The position numbers and the translations under genes are program-made. 64,000 nucleotides of DNA from Agrostemma githago. Taxonomy: Eukaryota > Streptophyta > Magnoliopsida > Caryophyllales > Caryophyllaceae. How positions within the stretch are numbered: the stretch's first letter is position 1; the number at the start of each line of letters is the position of its first letter. A model generated the notes under the pieces. It was not told the origin of the DNA, searched no databases, and was given only the letters and a program-made list of their open reading frames with translations. Below are positions 23,601 through 34,346 of the stretch, piece by piece. The stretch lies in the NCBI GenBank assembly GCA_958450325.1, contig OY288251.1, forward strand, positions 67,225,666 through 67,289,665, read 5' to 3'.

Positions 23601-24960
23601 CCTAGAAAATACTCTATTTACGTCTTTTAAACGATATATTACACCTGTACCTTATTATGAAAGGTGTAGTGTAATATTACGTATTTAGAACGGCTAATTA
23701 AATGAAGTCACGATTTGTTTGCTATTATACTTACTACTAAAAAGTATAAGTATAAGAAATAGCAAAGATAATTAAAATACGTAAAGTAAAGAACACGAGC
23801 AATTTTAACGTGGTTCGGCCCAATTGAAAAGCCTACGTCCACCGGTGTCTTTATTTATAAGAGTACCTTCTACGGATTACCTTACAAATAAAAGCTCTCA
23901 CGATTAACTCTAATCGTGATAGTGAGAGTGATGTGAAGCACTCGATTTGAGAGATATTAAGCTCTCGGGTTGTGGGATGTTAAGCCCACGTCTGTGAAGG
24001 ATGTTAAGTCTTCAGTGTGAGGGATGTGAAGCCCTCAGTGGTAGAACGATGTGAAGCGTTCAAGGTGTGAACGAGATTAATCGTTCGATTTGAGCAAACC
24101 ACTACTCGACCCGTATACTTTACTTTACTTCTAGTTTACAATATTTCTCTAGCTACAATTACAATTCAATTGTGTAGAGAGAATAGAGAAACTATATGAC
24201 TTTGATGAATAAACAATAAAACACAATTTAAATAGCCAAGACTTTTTCGAAACCTTTTTGCAAAAACCTTTAAAATAGAAATGTAGTAAACTTTTGCAAA
24301 TTGAAGAGTTTTTGTGTATGTTAGTCGTGATCTTTAATGAAGTAGATTGTAGATATATATACCACAAAGAGTGAATGATTTTGTGCAATCAAATAAAATC
24401 ATTTGATATAAAATTTCCTTTTGTGATATACACAAATGGTTGGTGGGAGATTTCAAGAGATCAATAAGATATCAATTAGATCAATCTAATAAAGTTTCGT
24501 AGGTTAAAATGATTCATTCATATTTTACAAAGTAAAATATCTTTGAGGATCATTTTGGAGACTTTGTTATCTTTGGTAATTGAATCTGACGAGATCTAAA
24601 ACGCTTTTGAAAACTTTTTTATAAAATTCCTTTGTAAACTTGGCTCGTGTTTATTAGTTGCTCAAAGTTGTGAGGTTAATATAACCTTAGAACAAGGTTG
24701 TATTAACCTTGTCATACAATTTCTTTGTTCCCTTTACATTTAGATCCTAGATTTCATTTCCTCGTCCTTCTTCTTCCGGCTTTCATGAAGTCTTCTTGAA
24801 TCCTGTCTTTGTCTTGTAAAGTTGAAGAACATATTTGCAAACTACCGAGTAATACATATGACGCTAATCTTGACATAATCAAAACTAATAAGAAACAAGA
24901 CATAAATATAAAACCATAGCTTCCACAATTCTTTTATACTTATTCGATATTATTATTATT
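23601..24960. repeat. Copia-LTR/leader-like sequence beyond the array
   Basis: The words ACGTGGTTCGGCC (23,808) and CCTACGTCCACCGG (23,832) in this spacing are commonly seen in Ty1/copia LTRs or leaders of plants. No terminal TG/CA pair, target duplication or coding frame could be fixed. The hairpin array lies inside. Frames of up to 79 aa on the minus strand look like chance. Confidence 0.4.
23895..24086. repeat. Array of seven covarying hairpins plus one longer leading hairpin
   Basis: Hairpins of 5-bp stem and 8-nt loop start at 23,926, 23,949, 23,972, 23,996, 24,019, 24,044 and 24,069. Stems: GAGTG/CACTC, GAGAG/CTCTC, GTGGG/CCCAC, GAAGG/TCTTC (one G-U), GAGGG/CCCTC, GAACG/CGTTC and GAACG/CGTTC. 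Loops: ATGTGAAG, ATATTAAG, ATGTTAAG, ATGTTAAG, ATGTGAAG, ATGTGAAG and AGATTAAT. A longer hairpin (CTCTCAC...GTGAGAG with inner CACGATTA/TAATCGTG) precedes them at 23,895-23,928 and overlaps the first. Stems change while pairing is kept; loops stay nearly constant. Confidence 0.85.
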
Positions 24961-24990
24961 ACTAGATGGAAAGCTCGTGCAATGCACGGG
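24961..24990 (-). other. Helitron-like 3' end (minus strand)
   Basis: On the minus strand, a CGTGCAATGCACG-type hairpin inside CCCGTGCATTGCACGAG is followed by CTTTCCATCTAG and T, matching the hairpin plus CTRR-T layout. The element would end at 24,962 and extend rightwards. Its 5' end was not found before the larger Helitron's end at 26,552. Confidence 0.6.
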
Positions 24991-25732
24991 CCGCTTTTTA
25001 GTGACGTTGATAAGGACACCAAGTTGGATGATTGCATAAATTTGTGAAACTGTATAACAGTAAATAGTCAGTCGAGGTTAAGAGTATGCCTAATAGTGAA
25101 GAAATATTATCCATATACCTAAATATGTTTAAAGGAATCAAAGATAATATATACGGTAAAGGTCAAATTAAATTATAGGCATTATATATGGTGCATTGTA
25201 GTTAGAATAAAAGACTAATTAAAATTCCTTGCACATAAATATACGTAGATATAAATATTCACTGGGTAAAATGAGAACATATTACAGTCAACAACGATGA
25301 AACATGTGATAAAAAACAAATTCGTCATCATTAGCGCACAAGTTATAATAATGAACGTTGAGCTTAAAGTAACGATGGATACCATTGCTTATTTATAATA
25401 GTACAATTATGAATGCATTTGAAATGATAGTAAAGTTCAAAATTACGACTTCATATTTATAATTGTAGATTTGTAGATACTTTGTTCACCACGTTAGAGT
25501 CTTAAGACCATGCGATGTGGTTGATAATCTTACTTTGTTAATTTTTTTGTTGATATCTATGAACGAACAATTACTCTTATTCATAATATAATATTCCATC
25601 ACCTTCTTATAATTTTCATCTTATAATTTTTCGATGTAGGTTACTTTTTTTTGTTGATATTTAGGGACGAGCGATTACTCCTATTTATCATAATAGAATA
25701 AAGGAAAATAAAATATATCTATTTGTATTAGG

Positions 25733-25765
<33 letters not shown>

Positions 25766-26169
25766 TAAGTAATAATTTTATTTTTATTATTATTTATTTT
25801 AAAATTTTAATTTTATATTTTTAGAATTTCTTAAGAATTAAAAGATTTTTGGTTTATAGTCTTAAAAATTCTTTTTAAATTCATTTTATGACTCACAATT
25901 TTTGGTTAATGTCCTTATTCATCAAATATACTCTCTTTCTATTGGTTACTTTTTGTGATTTGACTTCTTGAATCCCACCCAACAATTTACCATTCATTAT
26001 CGATTTCTTAAGCCATGTGTCATTTGGAAGTGGGAAGAACATTGGGAGGTGGAGGGAGTAGTAAAGTTCACCACGTTAGAGTCTTAGGACCATACATATG
26101 ATATGGTTGATAATCTTGCTTTCTTAAATTTTTGGTTGATATCCAAGAACGAACGATTACTCTTATCTA
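24991..26169. other. AT-rich non-coding stretch
   Basis: No gene is visible. It contains an (AAT)n microsatellite near 25,732-25,763 and one copy (25,482-25,640) of a segment that recurs from 26,068. It is probably the body of the non-autonomous Helitron whose 3' end is at 24,962. Confidence 0.4.
25482..25640 (+). repeat. Direct repeat, copy 1
   Basis: TTCACCACGTTAGAGTCTTA, a GTTGATAATCTT word, a GAACGAACxATTACTCTTAT word and a TATTCCATCACCTT word recur in the same order at 26,068-26,170 and 26,421-26,470. The second copy is interrupted by the MITE at 26,172. Confidence 0.8.
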
Positions 26170-26171
26170 TA

Positions 26172-26420
26172 CTCCCTCCGGTCACTATTTTTCTCTCCAC
26201 TTTTCTTTTATATCTTACCCTTCTACAATATTATCTTTTTTTATCCTTTATTTACAATAAATGCCATTGAATTTTACACTTTAAGGCCCATCATTCGTTT
26301 CCTTACCATTTTATATTCATTTTTCACTATCCCACCATCATTTCTTTACCATTTTATATTCATTTCTTATTTTATGTGCAAAAAACCGGGATCAGGGCGA
26401 TAAATAATGACCAGAGGGAG
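26172..26420. mobile_element. Stowaway-like MITE, 249 bp
   Basis: The left end CTCCCTCCGGTCACTATTT and the right end AAATAATGACCAGAGGGAG are near-perfect inverted repeats, flanked by TA at 26,170-26,171 and 26,421-26,422. It sits in copy 2 of a direct repeat whose copy 1 (25,482) shows the undisturbed sequence. It is unrelated in its interior to the 207-bp MITE at 6296. Confidence 0.9.
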
Positions 26421-26563
26421 TAATATATGGTGATATTCCATCACCTTATTATAATTTTTCGATGTGGATATTTTTTTGGTTGATATTGTTAGTCGAATCA
26501 TCTTAACCAAAACCTTAAGGCGATGGTTGAGGTCCGACTATTATATTTATACTAGGTTTGTAC

Positions 26564-26580
26564 CCGTGCAAATTGCACGG
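26564..26580 (-). terminator. 3'-terminal hairpin of the large Helitron
   Basis: The 17-nt palindrome CCGTGCAAATTGCACGG lies 8 nt before the terminal CTAG on the minus strand, where rolling-circle Helitrons carry their end-of-transfer hairpin. Confidence 0.7.
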
Positions 26581-26917
26581 TGGCATTAAACATGTCATGA
26601 CAAATACAATGACTAAATAGCGCAAAGTTTACATCAATTCAAACATTAACGTTATATCAGTTTGTTCTAATCTAAAATCTACAGTGCTTCCGCTACTGTA
26701 CTGCGTTAGATTTTACCCGGGCATTAAACATACGATGATGATGACGAAAGCTAAAATAACTAAAAGTGTACATCAATTCAAAGCAAACATCGGATTAACA
26801 AAATAAAAGTACTTAAAAATTGATCTTTGTTAAAGCTAACATATACCTAAAAATGTAAAGCTGAAAGTAGTAAGAAAAGACAATTACAAAAATCTACACG
26901 CAAGTACACAAATTTAA

Positions 26918-28483
26918 TTACAAATATTGGAAAACTTCTTGATACACCACATTAGTGGTGGTGTCAAAAGTCCGATGATTGCCATCGAAAATAAGGATTT
27001 TCAATCCCTTTTTGTTGGTGACCCTCGATAAAGCAACATATAATTGACCATGTGTAAATACGGGCCTAGGGAGATATAAACCAACGTGCGACAATGACTG
27101 CCCTTGACTTTTGTTGATTGTCATGACAAAGCATACAGAAACGGGAAACTGCCGCCGAGTAAACCGAACAGGGAACTTGGTCGAGTCAGATGGCGAAAGG
27201 GTCAAACGCGGGATATAAACTATATCATTTGCATAGCTACCCGTTAGCACCTTGCACCGAATGACTCGTTTCGCCAAGTCAGTCACAATTAAGCGCGTAC
27301 CATTACACAACCCACGAAATTGATCAATATTCCGGATAAGCATAACCATAGCACCAACTTTCAATCGTAGCTCATGGTTAGGAATTCCGGAGCACTTAAT
27401 GCTGTTCAAGAACTCAGTGGAGTGCACATCAGGCTGGCCCAGAACTATCTCGTCCATGCATACCTCATCAGAGCTTAAATAGACCTGCTCTACAACGTCA
27501 AGAAGAGATAATACATTGTCGTTAATCAATTCAACAAATTCATGGGTAGGGGCCAAAATCGCTCGTTCCTGCAAATAATCAGCAGTCCACAACCGTTTCA
27601 ATAGGTTGGGATATGTACTGGACACAATTGATGCAATAGGATCGGTGACAATATGGATAAGAATGTCATTCGGAAACTTAACGTCAACCTTGCCATCATT
27701 GCGCCCACCTTCCAAACCATCACCAACTCTGAGGATCCAATTTGAGAATTCTTGTACCTCTTTCACATTATAAGGAGAGGCACCGACTTGAAGACACATG
27801 TTCTGGGTGAGTCTGTGTACCTTTATAAATACAGGGGAAAAAGGGGAAGGATTCATATAGGGAAAACATAGACAAACTGAAAAGTAGATGACACGAAAAA
27901 CAACAAAATCATTCATACAAAAGGGAAGAAAATTTACCTTGCATGATGACCATAAGTAAGATGAAAATAAAGCTGCATGCACAATGTCAGACCTACTTCC
28001 TTTAGGAACAACTGGAAGTATTTGTCGGAAGTCACCTCCAAATACGACAATTTTACCCCCAAAAGGCAAGTCCGCACTTCGTGGGCTCACAGCACGCATA
28101 ACATCTTTCAAACTACGATCAAGAGCCTCAAAGGCATGCCTATGGATAATGGGTGCCTCATCCCAAATAATGAGACTTGTTTTCATTATTAGCTCAGTTA
28201 AATCCGACCCTAGCTTAATATTGGAGCAAGTGGAAGTCTCGACAACATTAATCGAAATGCCGAATCTGGAATGGGCTGTCCTACCTCCGGGAAGTAAAGT
28301 GGCCGCAATTCCACTGGACGCAACAGGAAGCACAATCTGCCCCTTGCTGCGCAATTCAGCACATAACGTGCGCCATATAATTATTTTTCCTGTACCCCCG
28401 AAGCCATACACAAAGAAAACGGCGCTTCGTTGCGATGTTACGACATTAATAATTTCGTCACATACAGAACGTTGGTTGGTATT
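26918..28483 (-). pseudogene. RepHel C-terminal Pif1-like helicase exons (end of E9, E10)
   Basis: An open frame covers the helicase core. Walker A reads GFGGTGKI near 28,384-28,415, where GKT is expected. Walker B is LIIWDEAPI and later motifs include FGGDFRQILPVV, ILAPTHEFV, INKSQGQSLSHVG and YVALSRVTN. The frame also reads through a 117-bp intron (27,821-27,937) with GT-AG ends; removing it joins SSCK to VHRLTQNM as in relatives. The protein ends NVVYQEVFQYL, typical of plant Helitron helicases. Without the conserved Thr, ATP hydrolysis would be impaired. Confidence 0.85.
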
Positions 28484-30917
28484 TGTGGACACGACATAGA
28501 TCCACCCCGACGCGGCCACGCGCGGGTTTGGGGAGGCGAATGAATCTCCATATGAGATGGTCAAATTGAAATTTAAATCGAAGTTGGAGTCGCCACCGAA
28601 TTTTATGGTTATTCGGAACCGTTCGAGCCCACTCTATGTCGTAGTGGGCCGTGTACAAAATACGGCCCATTTCCGATGTCAAAGTTTATTGGACTCGTAC
28701 CTTTGCAGTTCGATACAGATGCCGACTTGAGCGGTTAATCGTATATTGAATGACTCTCGTTGCCAATGGTTTCGAACATCTGGAAACCACGGTTCTGAGT
28801 AAGGGGTGAGGGTACGTGTTGGGAAGTTCACTAAAAACACCCAACCCCGCCCGCACATTAGCGGCCTCTACTAGGATATCGAATGATTTTTTTAATACGT
28901 GCGTTAGTTGAACGATGAATGATATGCAAACATTGTTTTCCTAAGCATGTGAGGAATTGAATGGGTTGCTAAGTCGTTTAATGCATGAAAATTAACGTCG
29001 AAGTTGAATTTAGCATGTGAGGTTCGTTTTAGTATAATAAAACAAATGATGAAAAGGAATGAATTTTGCTACAAGATAAACAAACGAGTTAGTATCGATT
29101 TGTGAAGAAATAATATAGCAAAAGATAAATATGCGAGATCGAGAAAATATTAGTCGAAATCTGAAAAATATTGTTGAAAAGACATTGTTTTGTATAAAAA
29201 ATGATGTTTGAAAAGATAATAAAAAAACGAGAGAGGCGCGCCAAGGCAGCCGGCCGCGCGGCTCGCCGGGGACGCCGGCGAGTCGCGTGTCGGGCTGGTT
29301 CCGAGAGCGGTTTTTTGAAAACTCGATGATTAAATCGCGTGTGAATATTGCATAATTCGTACTCAACTTAATATTTTCGACATTCGTTATATTCGACAGT
29401 TGACTACGAAATCAATATCAAATACTTGGAATAGTTTTAGAAAAGATGTAAATTTTAGAAATCGCTTCGTAGAATAAATAATAAAACGAACGAAAAAGTT
29501 TTAAAAAAGGTTCGGGTTTCAGGCCCGTGCGCGAGCCGCCTGGGCGTGGCGCGACTCCCGTACAGGTCTGTCCGGCTTTTTATTTTTTGTTCGAAATTGC
29601 TAAATTTGATGGATCGCGTAAAAAATATGAATTAATTTGTATTCAATTCATGTTTTCGATTTTCGTCGTACCCGATATTCGATTATGAGATCGATATCGA
29701 ATATTCGGAACGAGTTTAAAAAGGTTTTGTAAAATTGTTTAAAAAAAAGGAATTTGAACGAAGGAAAGATGTAACGATTTTTAATATCGTCGAGATCTTA
29801 ATATAATTCTTTTCAGTACAATATTCGATTATAGAGAATCGATATCATATTTTTAAGAATGTTTGTTATGAAAATAGTTTTTTTTGTTAATATCGATATT
29901 AGAAATAAAAAAAATGACGCTTGACCCGTAAAAAGAAAACGGACGACGAGGAAGAGAAGAGAAGAAAAGGAGAAATCGGGTTTAGTACACCCTCAACCTA
30001 CATGCTTTTGTTAACTCGGATCGGGGCTCGTCGGGACGTGGCTAGGCACGGGAGCGTCGAGTGATGTCGGTCGGGTTAGGGTGGCTCGGTGAAGGTGACG
30101 GGTGAAGGGTGTCGGATATCGGGACCGGTTTCCTTCGGGTTTTGGACGCACTATCGGTTTCTCGATGCTAAGGAATTATGTATGTGGGAATGACAGAAAG
30201 TTGATGTGTATGTTGCTAATAATTGATGTGTCTCAGGAATTCTGTGTGTGTCGGGGATTGTATGAATTAATCGTGTGTTGTATGATTGATGTTTTCTGAT
30301 GTTGAAAGTGTTGTATGCAAGGGGCTATTTATAGGGAGTTCCCGACCTTGGTTAGGAGAGGTGCATTTGAATTAGAATTACCGCTTGGGTAAGAAGCTGA
30401 GGAGAACGAGAATTCCGTTTTCTTGGTGAAGAAGTAAGAAAAACCGGCTGGTTGTGTGCTGCTCGGCCGAGTATTTCCACTCGGTTGGGTGTTTGAATCG
30501 GTTTTCGGATAGGATTCCTACTTGAGATCGAATTCTACCCTTAAACGGACTTGTTTATTATTTTGTGTAGCTGATTTTTTTGTAGAGTTTGGGTAAGAAC
30601 TGGACACGTGAGATGCCACGGTCAGTCCACAAGTCTCGGGAAAATCTTTGACCGGGTTTTGACTCGGTCGCTAAAAGACGGTTTTACCCCTGGTGTCGGA
30701 TTCGACCCAAATTAGTGTTATTTGACTCGAAACGACCCACTGGGCCTGAATTTGAGGTTGGTTTTGTGAAATTTGTACTCCTTAAAAAGCCCAAGCTAAA
30801 TATTCATGATTTCGAGCCCATTTCCGAGTACGTTAAAGTATGTTTGCGTCCGATCATCATCGGGTGTTTGTCGGAAACTTCTATAGACACCTGGCGGTCA
30901 AAATTTGGGTGTCTACA
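28484..30917 (-). repeat. Element A, 3' LTR
   Basis: 2,434 bp. On the minus strand it starts TGTAGACACC and ends CGTGTCCACA. It has a TATA box CTATAAATAG at 30,325-30,334 with a decayed pair of CTCGGCCGAG/CACTCGGTTGGGTG palindromes upstream of it (30,462-30,492). No coding frame of note. Confidence 0.9.
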
Positions 30918-30930
30918 GAGCCCCCACTCT
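30918..30930 (-). other. Element A polypurine tract
   Basis: The minus strand reads AGAGTGGGGGCTC directly before the 3' LTR, the plus-strand priming site for reverse transcription. Element B has the same 13 bases at 48,756-48,768. Confidence 0.75.
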
Positions 30931-32300
30931 GACTGAGGCTTGGACAGGGCGAAAGTCAGAGTAGCTACCAGGCCAATCAAAGATTAAGACCTGGCAGACT
31001 TCCGATCGGGTCGTTTAAAGTCCGTTAGACCTGCGTGAAGAGCCCGCCGGCCACAGACTAGAAATGTACCTGAGCTGACGATAACTCCGTGGGGAATTGG
31101 ACTCGTCGTATAAGACTTAGGTGCGCTTGTATATGGGCTCACCCTGTTAAATGCCGCTGGGGAGTTACGTGAATTGCGCGGTCCTGAATTGTACCTGTAT
31201 AAGTTACATAAAATTTTGCATGCAACACGTAGGCGAAACAATTATGACTCGCGCTGGGGAATAAAAATGATTTTTGCTGCATTTTGAAATCGAAGTCCTG
31301 AAAGCAACTCACGTGCTAGGAGATAGGTTTCCAAAATTGAAAGAGGTGGAAAAGAAATTTGCCGTTTAAATAGACTGAAATTTGATCTTGTCGAAAAGGA
31401 TTTTTTTTCAAATGGCTAAGTTTTTGCAAATTTTAAAATGAGAATTTGAAAAGAGAGGCCTACCGGCAGACTCGACTCTGGACGCGACAAGACGAGTTGA
31501 CAGACACGACTTGGACTCTCTAAGGGTTGGACCGTGACTTGGTAAGGAGGTGGGCCACCTAAGATGACAAGACTCTTAAGTTCCGCTATTCCGTAGCCTA
31601 GGCGAGTGACAACACGGTCAAATCCTCGGAATAGGAAGGATGTGCTATGGGGGGATTGCAATAGTCTGTAATGAGACTGTTTTGGCATGACAGGACTTTT
31701 AGCAGTAGCAATGCCGTAGTCTAGTGCTCTTCTGGATTTTTGATTTTTGGGTACATTTCCAAGGTGGGTATTGCCTCGAGTTCTGACAGATTCTTGCCTT
31801 CGACTGAGCCGAGTACTAAGACACACTATAGAAAGGAGGCTAGATTTTGAAAGTATTTGGATTATGTGAGTGGATGGAGAACTTCTGCCTAGGAGAAGCC
31901 CCCAGAATGACAAAGCTAAACTGTCGAGAACATGACAGTGTCGTGACCGGAATGATGGTGCTTTTTGAATGTGTGTCAATGTGGGTGGTTGTGCCTCTGT
32001 TGAAAGGCTGCCTACGTATTCACATGTGGTGAAATCAAACCAAGCCGTATTTCAGTGGATTATGGTGCCTAGTTTATTAGGGCTTTGTGTGTAACTAGCC
32101 ATAGCGATGGTGTAGGCTAGGTGCATTCCCAATGATGTCTTGATCAAGGGGATAGACTAGTTAGGATGTTGATCCTGTGACTGTGAGCAATCTCCGGGAT
32201 AGCCCCCAGAGGTGGTATGAACTATTTGGGCATGTTCTATCCCGACCGCCAGTTGAGTACCCGTGTCCGAGGTTGGTAACTGGTTTGAATGAGAAGAATT
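30931..32300 (-). other. Element A, 3' untranslated region without genes
   Basis: No supported coding frame; the frame at 31,416-31,979 has no recognisable domain and no counterpart in element B. The first 60 bp and a CTACGTATTC-containing stretch near 32,010 match element B, but the antisense gene present in B is missing here. Confidence 0.5.
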
Positions 32301-32306
32301 GGGATG

Positions 32307-32637
32307 GGATTTTAACGAGTTCTGCTCTCGGGGATTTTAACGAGTTCTGTTCTCGGGGATTTTAACGAGTTTTGTTCTCGGGGATTTTAACGAGTTTTGC
32401 TCTCGGGGATTTTAACGAGTTTTGCTCTCGGGGGGATTTGACGAGTTTTGCTCTCGGGGGGATTTTACGAGTTTTGCTCTCGGGGGGATTTTAACAAGTT
32501 TTGCTCTCGGGGATTTTAACGAGTTTTGCTCTCGGGGATTTGACGAGTTTTGCTCTTGGGGGATTTGACGAGTTTTGCTCTCGGGGGGATTTGACGAGTT
32601 TTGCTCTCGGGGGATTTGACGAGTTTTGCTCTCGGGT
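32307..32637. repeat. 13-copy tandem repeat in element A
   Basis: Units of 24-27 bp, core GATTTTAACGAGTTTTGCTCTCG, differ mainly in the number of G residues and in TTTAA versus TTGA. It lies between gag and the 3' LTR. Tandem repeats in this part of Tat-clade elements are known to seed satellite DNA. Peptides read from it (SKTRQIP-like repeats) are by-products of the repeat. Confidence 0.9.
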
Positions 32638-32639
32638 TT

Positions 32640-33485
32640 GCATATGGTGATTGTGAATTTTGTTATGTAAAGGGGAAGTCGAGTAGAATGGCTCGAACTT
32701 TGATCGGGATAAGTTTTGATAATGCGAGATCTGATTTCCATGTCTGACCCTAATGGTTAGGGGTATCCTATGGAGCTTGAATCCTCAAAATTCCGGGCTG
32801 TCTCTGGCCTGGGTCTCGGGAAGGTCTTGAGGGTTGTAATGTGGGAAGGCTAAATGTGGTGTTAGCTGACCAGCTTGATTGTCTCTCCCTTATTGGATGG
32901 TATGAATTTTGACCGTACCCTGGTCGGGCTTTCACTTGAATTGACCGTTGATCATGGTCATGGTTTTTTTTATCATGGCCAGCTCTTTTGTTTTGGGCCT
33001 TTTGCTTTTTCTTGGATTGGACTTCTGATTTTTTTGTCCAGTTTTTTCCTTCTTTTTTTTGTTGGTCAGACTAACACCTAAGGTAGGGATCGATTAGTCT
33101 TATTGGATGGGTGTTTTATTGTGGGAAATGGGCTTGCCTCCCGTCTTTAACCCAAACTAGGAGATTACCTAGATTTGTCATAGGATTCGATACCGCTCCT
33201 GCTAAGGGTAGTTATGTGGCTTTCTATACCAGACATGGAACAGGTAAAGGAAAACACGGGTCTCATTTCCTGCAGTCATTATAGATGTGCCTATAATAGT
33301 CACGTGCGTGTGCTCACAGTGTATGATGGTGTTCGTCATGTTCTCGGAAACACATAAGGAAATTATATATGAGAGATTGAAAAGCTGACTTTATTGAATT
33401 TTGAAAAAAGAGGACAGAGTACAACTGACTCTGACTTTGAAATTGAAAGAAATAGAACATCCTAGACTCGGACTCAGACTCGGAC
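32640..33485 (-). other. Element A spacer between tandem repeat and gag
   Basis: T- and G-rich, no domain recognised. It ends with a short GACTCG/GACTCA hexamer run (33,466-33,483) similar to the one coding for the Ser-Glu tract in element B, suggesting where pol-proximal sequence was deleted. Confidence 0.4.
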
Positions 33486-34346
33486 TTAAACCAAATCTAG
33501 ACTCTCGGATGGTGTTGTCAATTCAGCTTCTAAGGACTCAAGTTGATGTCCAGTATAGCCTCCAATAGACGCTTCACCCAGATCTTCATTTTGTCGAAGA
33601 TCATCTTCAATCCTAATGCCCATTTCGGTAAGCACTGCAAAGTTTGAAATGCCGGCATACCTAAGATGGACGCGATAGGAAAGGAGGAGGTTGTTGATGA
33701 ACGCCTCCACTAGTGTCTTCTCGTTGGGCTTGTCTACCAACTTCACACTTTCGGCCCTCCACCTTCGAAGGTACTTGGTGAAACCTTCTTTGGGCTCTTG
33801 GGCCATAACCTCCAGAGTACGCATCGTAGTCTGGATCTCGGTATTATCGGCATAATTCCGAGCGAACTCTGTTGCCACATCATCCCAAGTCTTGTACTTC
33901 TTGGAATCGAGTCTGTAGTACCAGGCTTTCGGGTGCTTCTCGAGGGAGGAAGCGAAGAGATGCTTGAACATGGTCGATTTGACCCCCTTAACAGCCATAA
34001 AGTCCTTGAAAGCCCGAATATGGAGTACCGGGTCTTCCGTCCCGTCAAACATTGGTAAGCCCGTTAAGTTGAGGTTAGCGGAAAGTTCATCGGTCAAGGG
34101 CGAGTAGGTACGGGCGTTTTCCGTGAGGATGGTGTTTATGGTGGTCGAGTGGAACTGTTCTTCAAGTTTGCGAACGGCGCTGACCAGTTCAGCTATGGGC
34201 CCAGTGGTTTCATTCCTGACCTTAAGAGTCCTTTGCTCCACGGCACTCAAATGGGTGGCAATGGTCGTTTGTTCGGCCCTGATAACCGTCAATTGGGCTT
34301 CAAGCTCAGCTAGGGAGGTTGTCAGTTGGTCCAAAGTTTCTTGCAT
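33486..34346 (-). CDS. Truncated Ty3/gypsy gag, element A
   Basis: 286 aa. A coiled-coil-like N-terminus (LAELEAQLTVIRAEQ) is followed by the retrotransposon gag capsid region: TGLPMFDGTEDP, WYYRLDSKKYKTWDDVATEF, QEPKEGFTKYLRRWRAE and VEAFINNLLLSYRVHLRY. It matches residues 1 to about 270 of the element B polyprotein. The zinc knuckle, protease and everything after are missing, and the frame ends in a short unrelated tail (SESLDLV). If made, it could package element A RNA only with enzymes supplied by a relative such as element B. Confidence 0.85.
   Translation of the reverse strand: MQETLDQLTTSLAELEAQLTVIRAEQTTIATHLSAVEQRTLKVRNETTGPIAELVSAVRKLEEQFHSTTINTILTENARTYSPLTDELSANLNLTGLPMFDGTEDPVLHIRAFKDFMAVKGVKSTMFKHLFASSLEKHPKAWYYRLDSKKYKTWDDVATEFARNYADNTEIQTTMRTLEVMAQEPKEGFTKYLRRWRAESVKLVDKPNEKTLVEAFINNLLLSYRVHLRYAGISNFAVLTEMGIRIEDDLRQNEDLGEASIGGYTGHQLESLEAELTTPSESLDLV

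Noticed and set aside
27821..27937. Extra 39-residue segment in the helicase
   Set aside because: It is an in-frame 117-bp intron; the spliced form matches the family.
31416..31979. 187-aa minus-strand frame in element A
   Set aside because: No recognisable domain and no counterpart at the same place in element B; base composition explains it.
32412..32741. Repetitive protein or CRISPR-like array
   Set aside because: The repeat units are contiguous, without unique spacers, in a plant retrotransposon; the peptide is a by-product.
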